A DNA stretch of 64,000 nt from Bacteroidetes bacterium 43-93 (GCA_001897855.1 MKUO01000007.1:248001-312000), one strand, 5' to 3'; counted from the stretch's first letter, positions 35,173 through 44,596 are shown. Numbers and translations are program-made. The notes: generated by a model from the sequence alone, not told the origin.

Positions 35173-37122
35173 ATGAACGATGCAAAAAAGGATAATAGAA
35201 AAGCCGGGCGTTCCCGGGTAACACGCTGGGTGATCTGGATAGTAGCTTTATTGCTTATCAATATCGTATTCACCTACTTCCTGGCAAGGAATGAAGGTGG
35301 CTACAGGGAAATAAGTTGGCAGCGATTCAAAGATAATATGCTGCGGCCCCGCGATGTAGACAGGATAGAGGTACTGAATAAAGAAAAAGTACTGGTGTAC
35401 ATAAAGTTCGACAGCCTGAAAAAGAAGGAATACAGCGACCTCGGTTCTCTGACTAAGAAAGCAACCGGAGAACCGCAATACTATTTCACTATTGGCTCTG
35501 TAGATGCATTTGAAAAAAACATGGCAGATGTTTTTACCGGTGATAATGAGAAGTACGAGCCACCAATTACTTACATCAGCAAAAGCAATTCATGGCAGAC
35601 GGTATCATCATGGTTACTGCCGCTTGGATTGTTATTGCTGTTTTGGTTTTGGGTGTCCGGAAGGGGGAGCACTTTAGGCGGTGGTGCTGCCGCAATTGAT
35701 TTCAGTAAATCGCGTGCTGAGGAGTATGGAGAGCATAAAACCAGTCCATTCACCTTTAAAGATGTTGCCGGCTATGAAGAGGCCAAAACAGAAGTGATGG
35801 AAATCGTTTCCTTTTTAAAGCAACCGGGCAACTTCACAAAGCTGGGCGCCAAGATACCTAAAGGTGTATTGCTGGTAGGCCCTCCCGGTACGGGTAAGAC
35901 TCTGCTTGCTAAGGCTGTAGCAGGAGAAGCCGCAGTGCCGTTCTTCTCTTTATCGGGTTCTGAGTTTATTGAATTGTTCGTTGGTGTAGGTGCATCACGT
36001 GTTCGCGATCTTTTTGACCGTGCCAAGGCAAAAGCGCCCAGCATCATATTCATAGACGAAATTGATACAATAGGCAGGGTTAGGGGTAAGGCTGTTTCTA
36101 TACAGGTAAATGATGAAAGGGAAAGTACCCTAAATCAGTTGCTTGCAGAAATGGATGGATTTGACCCTAACACAGGCGTCATCGTAATGGCGGCGACTAA
36201 CCGTGCAGATATCCTGGATGCTGCCCTGCTAAGGGCCGGCAGATTCGACAGGCATATTTATTTGGAACTACCCAATAAAGAAGAGCGCAATGCCATTTTT
36301 AAAGTGCACCTGAAACCTTTGGTATTGGCAAAGGATGTGGATAGCATGTTCCTCGCAGCACAAACGCCGGGTTTCTCCGGAGCAGATATTGCCAATGTTT
36401 GCAATGAAGCAGCCTTAATGGCCGCAAGACAAAAGAAAGAGGCCGTTGAGAAAAAAGATTTCTTTGATGCTATAGACAGGGTGGTGGCAGGACTGGAGAA
36501 AAAGACCAAGATCATTACACCTGCCGAAAAGAAGAGAATAGCTTTTCATGAAGGTGGTCATGCAGTAGTTAGCTGGAAACTGAAACATGTGGACCCATTG
36601 GTAAAAGTATCAATCATACCACGTGGTAAATCTCTTGGTGGTGCATGGTACCTGCCAGAAGAAAGGCAGATCATTACTCGCGATCAGTTCCTGGATCAAC
36701 TCTGCGCCGCCCTCGCCGGCAGGGCAGGAGAGGAAGTAGTATTCAACGAAATATCTTCGGGCGCATTAGACGACCTGGAGAAAGCCACCAAACAGGCTTA
36801 TAGCATGGTAATGAAACTGGGGTTGAGCGATAAGCTGGGCAATATCAGTTATTATGATTCTACCGGCACCTATGAAAGCTCTTTTCAAAAACCTTACAGC
36901 GAAGCTACAGCGCAATTGATAGATGCAGAGGCACAGAAACTGCTACAGGATGCCTACACCCGGGCAAAAGCTATATTGATAGAGAACAGGGACCAGCTGA
37001 ATGCTATTGCTGATAAGCTTTTAAGCAAAGAGATCATTTACAAAGAAGACCTGGAACAGATATTGGGCATACGGGAAGGCACAGAACAACCTCAGCAAGT
37101 TGCAGGTAAAACAGAGGCCTGA
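35173..37122 (+). CDS. ftsH: ATP-dependent zinc metalloprotease FtsH
   Basis: [39 protein letters not shown]; start chosen at MNDAKKDN. Confidence 0.93.
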   Translation: MNDAKKDNRKAGRSRVTRWVIWIVALLLINIVFTYFLARNEGGYREISWQRFKDNMLRPRDVDRIEVLNKEKVLVYIKFDSLKKKEYSDLGSLTKKATGEPQYYFTIGSVDAFEKNMADVFTGDNEKYEPPITYISKSNSWQTVSSWLLPLGLLLLFWFWVSGRGSTLGGGAAAIDFSKSRAEEYGEHKTSPFTFKDVAGYEEAKTEVMEIVSFLKQPGNFTKLGAKIPKGVLLVGPPGTGKTLLAKAVAGEAAVPFFSLSGSEFIELFVGVGASRVRDLFDRAKAKAPSIIFIDEIDTIGRVRGKAVSIQVNDERESTLNQLLAEMDGFDPNTGVIVMAATNRADILDAALLRAGRFDRHIYLELPNKEERNAIFKVHLKPLVLAKDVDSMFLAAQTPGFSGADIANVCNEAALMAARQKKEAVEKKDFFDAIDRVVAGLEKKTKIITPAEKKRIAFHEGGHAVVSWKLKHVDPLVKVSIIPRGKSLGGAWYLPEERQIITRDQFLDQLCAALAGRAGEEVVFNEISSGALDDLEKATKQAYSMVMKLGLSDKLGNISYYDSTGTYESSFQKPYSEATAQLIDAEAQKLLQDAYTRAKAILIENRDQLNAIADKLLSKEIIYKEDLEQILGIREGTEQPQQVAGKTEA

Positions 37123-37128
37123 CGATTT

Positions 37129-37638
37129 TCAGGAGTCTTTAAAATGAATATTCAATTGCGAAAGGATATCGAAGAAGTCGATGTCCTTTTTTGTTTTCCG
37201 GTATTCATACAAAAGAAAGTCAAGGCCATTCCATATCAAAAACCATCCTGCGGGCTCCATGATAATGCGAAGGACGGTCATCAGGTAACTGCTGTAGCCC
37301 TTGTAGGCGATCAGCGAATCGATAGCCATAACAAGCATACCCAGGGCAACTAATAGCATTCCCCTGTTATATATATTCCTTGCAGATTGTTTTAGTATAT
37401 CCAGTCTTTTATTGAATTGCTCTTTGATGCTGAAAGCTATCTCTTTTTCAATATCAATCTTACGCTGGTTGTGAGGTAGTAAAAGCAGCAGGTTTTCCGT
37501 GCGCCCCGGAATATATTTAAGAGACGATTGCAGTTCGTCTACAAGATCCTCAGATATTCGTCTTTTCAGATAATGTCGGGAATCAAAATCAGAATAAATA
37601 TCGTCGTAAGAATCGAGCCAAAGACTTATTTCGGACAT
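37129..37638 (-). CDS. Uncharacterised two-TM membrane protein
   Basis: MSEISLWLDSYDDIYSDFDSRHYLKRRISEDLVDEL...; start set by the predicted promoter. Confidence 0.65.
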   Translation of the reverse strand: MSEISLWLDSYDDIYSDFDSRHYLKRRISEDLVDELQSSLKYIPGRTENLLLLLPHNQRKIDIEKEIAFSIKEQFNKRLDILKQSARNIYNRGMLLVALGMLVMAIDSLIAYKGYSSYLMTVLRIIMEPAGWFLIWNGLDFLLYEYRKTKKDIDFFDILSQLNIHFKDS

Positions 37639-37643
37639 AGATA

Positions 37644-37738
37644 CTAAAGTAGCATACATAAAACTCCGAATTGCTGATAGCCGTCACTGTATAACTGACA
37701 TCCATCAGATTATCGGCAACAATAATGGCATAGAATTG
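37644..37738. promoter_or_regulatory. Divergent promoter with tandem Fnr/Crp-type sites (21-bp spacing)
   Basis: TGATAGCCGTCA 37675-37686; TGACATCCATCA 37696-37707; - TACTTTAG 37644-37651; + TAGAATTG 37731-37738. Confidence 0.7.
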
Positions 37739-37762
37739 TTATAGTTATATAAAACCGTTTAC

Positions 37763-38305
37763 ATGAAACAGGGAAAAATTATATTATCATTGGCAGCACT
37801 GGGTGGATTGATGTTGGTTGCGCGTAGCATGAATGGCAAATCCATACCCGATGGATTAACCGCTGTAAAACCATTTGATCAAAACAAATATTTGGGAACG
37901 TGGTACGAGATCGCCCGTTTCGATTATCGCTATGAACGAAATCTTGATAACGTAAGTGCAACTTATTCCTTGAAAGATAATGGTACCATCAGGGTAGATA
38001 ATAAAGGCTACAATTACAAAAGCCAGAAATGGGAAGAAAGCATTGGTAAAGCAAAGCCATCGGGAGACCCGAAGGAGGCTCGGTTAAAAGTTTCATTTTT
38101 TGGCCCTTTTTATGCCGCTTATAATGTTGTAGCCCTCGACAAAGATTATAAATATGCATTGGTAGCCGGTAAGAATACCGATTACCTATGGCTATTATCC
38201 AGGGAGAAAACAATGCCCGAAGATGTAAAGAAGAAATACCTGGACATTGCGCGAAAGGCCGGTTATAAAGTAGATGAGCTGATTTGGGTGAAGCACGATA
38301 AATAA
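37763..38305 (+). CDS. Lipocalin family protein (Blc-like)
   Basis: YLGTWYEIARFDYRYERNLDNVSATYSL; YLWLLSREKTM. Confidence 0.92.
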   Translation: MKQGKIILSLAALGGLMLVARSMNGKSIPDGLTAVKPFDQNKYLGTWYEIARFDYRYERNLDNVSATYSLKDNGTIRVDNKGYNYKSQKWEESIGKAKPSGDPKEARLKVSFFGPFYAAYNVVALDKDYKYALVAGKNTDYLWLLSREKTMPEDVKKKYLDIARKAGYKVDELIWVKHDK

Positions 38306-38330
38306 GAAGTTCACTAAGGAGTGTAAATAT

Positions 38331-38359
38331 AAAAGGGTTACAAATAAGTAATCCTTTTT
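38331..38359. terminator. Hairpin terminator after lipocalin gene
   Basis: AAAAGGGTTAC-AAATAA-GTAATCCTTTTT. Confidence 0.7.
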
Positions 38360-38364
38360 CTTTG

Positions 38365-38438
38365 TGGTCCCACTGGGACTTGAACCTAGGCCCCCCCTGA
38401 TTGTGAGTCAGATGCTCTAACCACCGAGCTATAGGATC
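38365..38438 (-). pseudogene. Degenerate tRNA-like copy (anticodon position reads CAC)
   Basis: About 89% identical to 39643-39716; A2:C71 acceptor mismatch, one T-stem mismatch, D-loop deletion. Confidence 0.65.
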
Positions 38439-38531
38439 AGCTTGTTCCTTCATTTTATGCTTGCTTATAAGTGCAAGTGATTCAACCGATACCATATTTA
38501 GTTAAATTTATTTACTAATGTGCGATAGACG

Positions 38532-39365
38532 ATGAATATTGCCGAATTTAATAGAAAAACTATACCTGATTTGCAGGCAATGGGCTTCGAGTTCCATGAC
38601 TTTACCAAACCAGTATATAAGTATACCAGTATAGAGTCAGCAAAAAAAATATTTACCAATAAATCCGTTTTATTTAGAACTCCTAACAGCTTCAACGATC
38701 CATTTGAATTCCATTCAGCATTTGTAGATTTCAATGCATCACTTTTTCAATACCGTCAGTTTGCGTTAAAAATTCTTGTTAATAACCCCAAGTATAAGGA
38801 TAATCCATCCTTGCTGATGAAGGATATGGCGAATTATAGTAGAAAAGATTTTATTGAAGGTTTTAAGAAGGCTGATGAGCTGGAAAGGAATAGTGCACTT
38901 CTTTTTTGTACCTCACTGTCATTCATGAAGGTATTGATGTGGTCTCATTATGCTGAAAAACATACAGGTGTCTGTATAGGATTAAAGATTCTACCGGTTG
39001 ACAACAACTTAATGACTTTGAAAGTTAAATATTCAGACAAAATTGAGCCTCAAAAATATTTCTCTGTAGATAATAAATCCTTTAGTGCTCTTATACCTAA
39101 GATGTTTACTAAGGCAAAAGAATGGGAATATGAAGAGGAAGTAAGGACATTGATTGCAACAAATGAACATATACCCAATGACGGAGCTCTTGAAGTTGGT
39201 TTACGGGACATACAAATTTGTGAATTGTACTATGGTATTAAAACTCCTGAAGAGCAAATTCAGGAGATAGAAAGTATTCTAAAAGAAAGAAAATATCCTA
39301 TAGGCAAAAAAGGCAGAATGAAGATGAGGCAGGATGCTTTTGCTATTTACGTTGATCCAATGTAA
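38532..39365 (+). CDS. DUF2971 domain-containing protein
   Basis: VYKYTSIESAKKIFTNKSVLFRTPNSFNDPFEFHSAF; MWSHYAEKHTGVCIGL. Confidence 0.85.
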   Translation: MNIAEFNRKTIPDLQAMGFEFHDFTKPVYKYTSIESAKKIFTNKSVLFRTPNSFNDPFEFHSAFVDFNASLFQYRQFALKILVNNPKYKDNPSLLMKDMANYSRKDFIEGFKKADELERNSALLFCTSLSFMKVLMWSHYAEKHTGVCIGLKILPVDNNLMTLKVKYSDKIEPQKYFSVDNKSFSALIPKMFTKAKEWEYEEEVRTLIATNEHIPNDGALEVGLRDIQICELYYGIKTPEEQIQEIESILKERKYPIGKKGRMKMRQDAFAIYVDPM

Positions 39366-39592
39366 GTTGTTAACCTTTTTACTGTTGAAACATTTTTAAT
39401 AATTTCTATAAATTTATTTGGACTATCGTCAGGTAGATTTTTCCCTGCATTTATCTGGGGTAATTTTGTAATGTATACTCATGCTTTTGATTTAGCATGG
39501 CATCTGTTGAACATTTATGTACAAATAACGTACAAGTAAGGCAAATGTAGGAATACTATTACGCTGTTGGAGTTCCATGCAAAGGGTAAAAT

Positions 39593-39639
39593 AAAAAGCC
39601 TTTAAAACGCTTTACAATAGCAGTTTTGAAGGCTTTTTT
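39593..39639. terminator. Hairpin terminator adjacent to tRNA
   Basis: AAAAAGCCTTTAAAAC ... GTTTTGAAGGCTTTTTT. Confidence 0.75.
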
Positions 39640-39642
39640 CTG

Positions 39643-39716
39643 TGGTCCCACTAGGACTTGAACCTAGGACCCCCTGATTATGAGTCAGGTGCTCTAACCA
39701 ACTGAGCTATAGGACC
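39643..39716 (-). tRNA. tRNA-Met (CAT) (or Ile2 with modified CAT)
   Basis: Reverse complement GGTCCTATAGCTCAGTTGGTTAGAGCACCTGACTCATAATCAGGGGGTCCTAGGTTCAAGTCCTAGTGGGACCA; complete cloverleaf. Confidence 0.92.
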
Positions 39717-39800
39717 GGGCTAAATAGCCAAAAATGGATTGCAAATGTAATAGACTTTCTGAAAAATTGAAAATCTTATTTACAACTTTATTTTTGCCAC

Positions 39801-40427
39801 ATGATCACAGGCATCAGGCACATCATCTTCGATCTCGGAGGTGTTTTACTCAATATCGACTACAATCTTACCGAACAGGCTTTTATACAGGTAGGTATTC
39901 ATAATTTTCCTCAATTGTACTCGCAGTTGGCGCAAACCCCTGTCTTTGATGATTTTGAAACCGGGCGTATCAGCACTTCAGAGTTTATTGCAGCATTGCA
40001 AAATGCATCTTCCATACCTCTCAGCGAGCAACAAATCACCGATGCCTGGAACGCTATGCTAATGGACTTCCCTATCCGCCGCCTGCAGATATTACAGCAA
40101 CTGCGTATCCATCACGACCTCGTATTGCTGAGCAATACCAACGAGATACACGAAGCGGCTTTTAATAAAATATTGATGGACAGCTTTACCATCCCCAACA
40201 TCGGTGTGTTTTTCGATAAGGTCTATTTGTCGCATAGGGTAGGTATGAGAAAACCAAACCGCGAGATATTTCAGCAGATACTAGATGATACAGGCTTCGA
40301 TCCTGCAAAGACTTTGTTTATAGACGATAGTCCGCAGCACATAGAAGGGGCAAAAGCATTAGGCATACAAACCATTTACCTGGAAAAAGGCATGACCATC
40401 GAAAAAGATATTTTCCTGTCAAAATAA
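39801..40427 (+). CDS. HAD-superfamily hydrolase, subfamily IA
   Basis: IIFDLGGVLLNID; LLSNTNEIH; GMRKPNREIF; LFIDDSPQHIEGA. Confidence 0.9.
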   Translation: MITGIRHIIFDLGGVLLNIDYNLTEQAFIQVGIHNFPQLYSQLAQTPVFDDFETGRISTSEFIAALQNASSIPLSEQQITDAWNAMLMDFPIRRLQILQQLRIHHDLVLLSNTNEIHEAAFNKILMDSFTIPNIGVFFDKVYLSHRVGMRKPNREIFQQILDDTGFDPAKTLFIDDSPQHIEGAKALGIQTIYLEKGMTIEKDIFLSK

Positions 40428-40430
40428 AAA

Positions 40431-40450
40431 GAGGCGGTAGAGACCGCCTC
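40431..40450 (-). terminator. Hairpin terminator for the minus-strand surface protein gene
   Basis: GAGGCGGT-CTCT-ACCGCCTC followed by TTTTTATTTT on the minus strand. Confidence 0.75.
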
Positions 40451-40481
40451 GTGAATGGTATCAGGGGGATAAAAATCCTTT

Positions 40482-42080
40482 TTACTTTTTGTCTGATGAT
40501 GATGATAGTTGTTGCAGCTTATCAAAATCTATCCCCTTGCTTGCCGGTTGCCCGTATTCTACAGGGTGCAGGTATTTACCTTTATTAGGAGCTTCTTTTT
40601 CTACCTCTTCTACTACGCGGTGAGCGTTAGCATAGGGGTCTTTACGGATGCCTGTTACCTGCCAGCTTACTTTTACATTGGGTTTATCTGTTTTTATGGA
40701 GAATTGATTGTTGGATATTTCTCCATTGATGATTGCCTGCGCAAATACACCTATTACAGTCAGTTGATAACGGAAATCTTTATTGAGTGCTCCAAAATAG
40801 GCCGGTAAAGAAACAGTTGCGTTACCGGATGCATCTGTGGTTATGTTGCCATTATATACGTTCATCATATCCGGGCTTTCCACAAAAGAATGATAGAGAT
40901 ATTTGTTTTCGGGATCAATGGGGTCATCTATTTTAAATGTACCACTGCCTTTAGATATAGACCCGGTGATAGTTACGTTGCCCTGGAAATATCCCGCCGT
41001 TCCGCTTGCGGAGTTAACAGCCCATACACCATAGCCGCCGGATGCTGTTGATACCGCCGCCACCCCCGCAGCCGAACCTACACTGGATAAACCATACATA
41101 CCGTTATGCGAGGAGCTTACTCCTATTACACCAATGCCGGCATTGGATTCACCATAAATAGCACCACCTGTAGTCACTGTAGTTGATGCGTTGCCATTCA
41201 ATGTAGCTTTAATAACATTACCGCTCACTGCTGTTGCAGATATAGCCTTGCCTGTGCCTGTTGTCGATACTACCAGGGCGTTGGCCGAAGATGCGGTGTT
41301 GGAGATGATGATATTAGCGGCATTACCTGTGTTGCTTATAGCATACAAACCTGTTCCTGTAGAACTGTTACCGTACAGTCCGAAGCCTGAAGTGCTGGCG
41401 TTGCCATATACACCTATACCAGACGGAGTAGTGCCATATACACCCCATCCACTACCTGCCTGCGATCCGTATACGCCAATACCTAGCCCGCCGGTACCAT
41501 TATTGATACCCCTCACAGCGCTCGAAAAGCCACCGGGGCTGGTGCTGTTGATAACACCCTTTATTGCAATTGCATTTGCAGTAGTTGCATTATTAATGCC
41601 TTCTACACCTGCGCCGTCGCCATTGTTTTGCAATTTCAAAAGTGATGCAGTATTGGTGGTACTGTCAAAATACGGAATGCTGAATTTGCTGGTGCTCAAT
41701 GAATAGGGCACACTCAATAATTGGCTGGTACCTGCATCTGTATAGCTGGTGCCACCTGCAGGGTCTATTTCTACCTGCAGGTATTTGTCACCCATACCCC
41801 AGTTGATTCCGGATATACTTCCGCTCACTACGGTACCGCTTCCTATAGCAGTTGAGTAAAGGCCGTATGCATTCGTGGTTACGTTTTGTGTTTCCTGGTA
41901 CAGGGTAGCACCGCTTGCCGATGCATCATGTATGGTAAGGCGCAGACCCAGCGCCTGGTTCACCACGGGGCTGCCCGATGCGGTGCGTGCTATACCCTGG
42001 TAGTTAAATTTATTGGGTGCCTGGGCGATAGCCAGGTTGGCTATCGTTACCAGCGCTAATGTTGCTATAATGTTTTTCAT
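40482..42080 (-). CDS. Secreted Gly/Tyr-repeat (tail-fibre/collagen-like) surface protein
   Basis: N-terminal NYQGIARTASGSPVVNQALGLRLTIHD; repeats GVYGxxxxGxGVYG. Confidence 0.7.
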   Translation of the reverse strand: MKNIIATLALVTIANLAIAQAPNKFNYQGIARTASGSPVVNQALGLRLTIHDASASGATLYQETQNVTTNAYGLYSTAIGSGTVVSGSISGINWGMGDKYLQVEIDPAGGTSYTDAGTSQLLSVPYSLSTSKFSIPYFDSTTNTASLLKLQNNGDGAGVEGINNATTANAIAIKGVINSTSPGGFSSAVRGINNGTGGLGIGVYGSQAGSGWGVYGTTPSGIGVYGNASTSGFGLYGNSSTGTGLYAISNTGNAANIIISNTASSANALVVSTTGTGKAISATAVSGNVIKATLNGNASTTVTTGGAIYGESNAGIGVIGVSSSHNGMYGLSSVGSAAGVAAVSTASGGYGVWAVNSASGTAGYFQGNVTITGSISKGSGTFKIDDPIDPENKYLYHSFVESPDMMNVYNGNITTDASGNATVSLPAYFGALNKDFRYQLTVIGVFAQAIINGEISNNQFSIKTDKPNVKVSWQVTGIRKDPYANAHRVVEEVEKEAPNKGKYLHPVEYGQPASKGIDFDKLQQLSSSSDKK

Positions 42081-42105
42081 AAAAGTTCTTTTTTAGAATG
42101 TTTAA

Positions 42106-43416
42106 TTATTTCTGCAATGCATTCAATTTGTCCTGCAATTCTTTTACAGTTGCCTGCAATTCTTTTATCTCCTCTTGTTGTTCTTGTATGGCTTTTACCA
42201 GGATTGGGGTAAATTCTGCATACTTCACGCCGTAAGAATCAGAGTACTCAGAGGTAGACTTGTTGGTTTCTTTGTCAACCGGCGTAGCAGAGTGTATCAC
42301 AAGGTCTGGTACTGTTTTTGAAAGTTCCTGAGCAGAGAATCCGTAGTTAACACCGGTACCCAGTCTCAGGTTTTCATTCTTCCAGTTGTAGGAAATAGGG
42401 TGTAATGCCATTACGGTATTCAGCCCGCTTGCAAGAGGTTGAATGTTTGTTTTAAAACGTTCGTCTGATGTTTGTATAGTACCATTTGCAGCCCATACAG
42501 CGGTCCACCTGCTGCCGTTAGCGCCAAGCGACATTACATTGTCATTCGTTGGCCTGAAGGTATTGGTACTGCCATCCATCAGCATTTTAGAATTAGTAGC
42601 GCTTATAGAGGTTGTTGGGGTAGAGTTGTAGAGAAAGCTCATGTAAGTACCGCCATTGGCTATTACGTTGTATGGTCCGCTGGATGAGTTGGCCAGTCCT
42701 ATACCTGTCCATCCGTTTTGGTTACCTATATTGATGATGTCCGCTGAGGAAGAGGTAATCTGCAGGTTCGTTTGAGGATATTTAGTGCCGATACCTACAC
42801 GGCCTATGGAGTCTATGGTTACTTTAGGTACTGCCTGTATGGTAAGATGAACGGAACCTAAGGTGTTGCTTGCGCCGGTACCAAAATCTACGTCTTCATT
42901 CTTACCTGAGTAGCTACCAAGGTAACCTCTGTATGCGCCACCTTCATAAAACCCCCACCAAAGAGAAGATGTGCCATTACCTACCAGGCCGGCGCCACCG
43001 CCACTGGTTGCTTGTACCGAGTTAGCTCCCATGGCATACGGTACGGTAACCATTTTGGTTGGTGTGCCTACGGCTGCATAGCTGGTGCCACCTGCAGGAT
43101 CCATTTCTACTAACAGGTAGCGGTCGCCGCTTAGCCAGTTTACAGAACTCATGGCGCCTGAAACCACCGTTCCGGTACCTATCGTGGTGCTAAATAAGCC
43201 AAATGCATTGGTAGTAACTGATTGCGTTTCCTTATATAGTGCTGTAGCACTGCCATCCTGTATAGTAAACTGTAGTCCTATAGCCTGGTTGGCAATAGGT
43301 GCTCCTGTAGAATTGCGCGCTATACCCTGGTAATTGAGTGCAGCGGGTGTTTGCGCATGAGCGCTATATATCGTAGCAGTAATAATGCTGATTGCTAAAA
43401 AGAAGAACTTTTTCAT
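42106..43416 (-). CDS. Tail fiber domain-containing protein with C-terminal S74 intramolecular chaperone domain
   Basis: TSDERFKTNIQPLASGLNTVMALHPISYNWKNE...YGFSAQELSKTVPDLV; coiled-coil end. Confidence 0.85.
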   Translation of the reverse strand: MKKFFFLAISIITATIYSAHAQTPAALNYQGIARNSTGAPIANQAIGLQFTIQDGSATALYKETQSVTTNAFGLFSTTIGTGTVVSGAMSSVNWLSGDRYLLVEMDPAGGTSYAAVGTPTKMVTVPYAMGANSVQATSGGGAGLVGNGTSSLWWGFYEGGAYRGYLGSYSGKNEDVDFGTGASNTLGSVHLTIQAVPKVTIDSIGRVGIGTKYPQTNLQITSSSADIINIGNQNGWTGIGLANSSSGPYNVIANGGTYMSFLYNSTPTTSISATNSKMLMDGSTNTFRPTNDNVMSLGANGSRWTAVWAANGTIQTSDERFKTNIQPLASGLNTVMALHPISYNWKNENLRLGTGVNYGFSAQELSKTVPDLVIHSATPVDKETNKSTSEYSDSYGVKYAEFTPILVKAIQEQQEEIKELQATVKELQDKLNALQK

Positions 43417-43448
43417 GATTGTTGTTTTAAATGTTTATTGATGTTGGA

Positions 43449-43958
43449 TTAGTAAAGTTTTTGAACCTTAAAGGAAGCCTGGTAGGATTCATTATTCCCC
43501 TTAAACAAGACGTTAAGTATGTAGTTACCGGCATTTAATGCAGCTACATTAAGCTCCTGTTTTTCATTGCCTGTAGCCAGGTGTATTGTTTGATGCAATA
43601 CCATTCTGCCGGTAGCATCAGATAATGCCAGGTTCATGTCCCCTCTTTGGTTTAGCTGTGGCATCACATAAAGAATATCCCTGGTTGGTACCGGGTACAC
43701 TTTTAGTTCGTCAGCACTAAGAAGCCTGATGTCTTTTACAGATGTGGTAGGTGTTGTTGGCTGCAACACACCCTGCGTTACTATCAGGTTAGTGCCGGTA
43801 CCGGTGCTTACCATGGTCATTTCAGCTGCAGACCATTCGTAGGTATTACCTCCAATAGTTGCGCTGCCCCCTGCGGCATTTAGTGTGGATGGCCCTATGC
43901 TTTGTGCAAAAGCACCGCCAGCGCTCAGGATCCAGAATGCCGATAATAATTTTTTCAT
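43449..43958 (-). CDS. T9SS type A sorting domain protein
   Basis: Signal peptide; VYPVPTRDILYVMPQLNQRGDMNLALSDATGRMV...GNYILNV. Confidence 0.8.
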   Translation of the reverse strand: MKKLLSAFWILSAGGAFAQSIGPSTLNAAGGSATIGGNTYEWSAAEMTMVSTGTGTNLIVTQGVLQPTTPTTSVKDIRLLSADELKVYPVPTRDILYVMPQLNQRGDMNLALSDATGRMVLHQTIHLATGNEKQELNVAALNAGNYILNVLFKGNNESYQASFKVQKLY

Positions 43959-44163
43959 ACAGCAAAGTTTTTAAGATGATGAATTGGTGATGCTGTAAAA
44001 CTACCACGGCCTATTGCCGGGCCTGAATAAGAATATCCCGGTTTTTGGGTGGATGAGCTTATGAGAAAAAAACGGGCTTGGCACTTAATCTATTGACAAT
44101 CAATGATCTTTCATTTTATATCTCCAAAAATCTTGGGTACATTCTGGTTTCAACGGCACAAAA

Positions 44164-44189
44164 AAAGCACGCAGGTATCTGCGTGCTTT
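44164..44189 (-). terminator. Rho-independent terminator
   Basis: AAAGCACGCAG-ATAC-CTGCGTGCTTTTTT on the minus strand. Confidence 0.85.
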
Positions 44190-44212
44190 AACAAGGTTTA
44201 TTCCTGAAAGTG

Positions 44213-44443
44213 TTATTTCACCTCCTCAAAATCAATATAGTCACCATCAATTTTATTCGTACGTTGTTGGCTGGCCGGCTGCGGTGTGTGTTGCGCCCTT
44301 TGCATATCTTCTATTTGCTTTTGCATCTGTGCCATTTTACTCTGCGCTGCGCGGGTTATTGTCACTACTGGTAGCAGGAATCTGAAAATGAACCGGAACA
44401 ACAAGGTCAAAATAATAGACCAGAAAATTATTCTGAATAACAT
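44213..44443 (-). CDS. DUF4834 family small membrane protein
   Basis: MLFRIIFWSIILTLLFRFIFRFLLPVV...KIDGDYIDFEEVK. Confidence 0.75.
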   Translation of the reverse strand: MLFRIIFWSIILTLLFRFIFRFLLPVVTITRAAQSKMAQMQKQIEDMQRAQHTPQPASQQRTNKIDGDYIDFEEVK

Positions 44444-44596
44444 GGGTCAAAGGTACTAAAACACCCATTGACATTAGTTAATGGAAATATAATTATCAAT
44501 TATGTAGTCTTTTTGGCTGTATATATAAAAGTTTGTACTTTTGCAACGGAGTTAAATCAGTAGAAGGGGACATAATAGTCCCCTTGTTTTTTACCC

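Noticed and set aside
37989-38495. 168-aa minus ORF
   Set aside because: Runs antisense through lipocalin and through the tRNA-like sequence; spurious.
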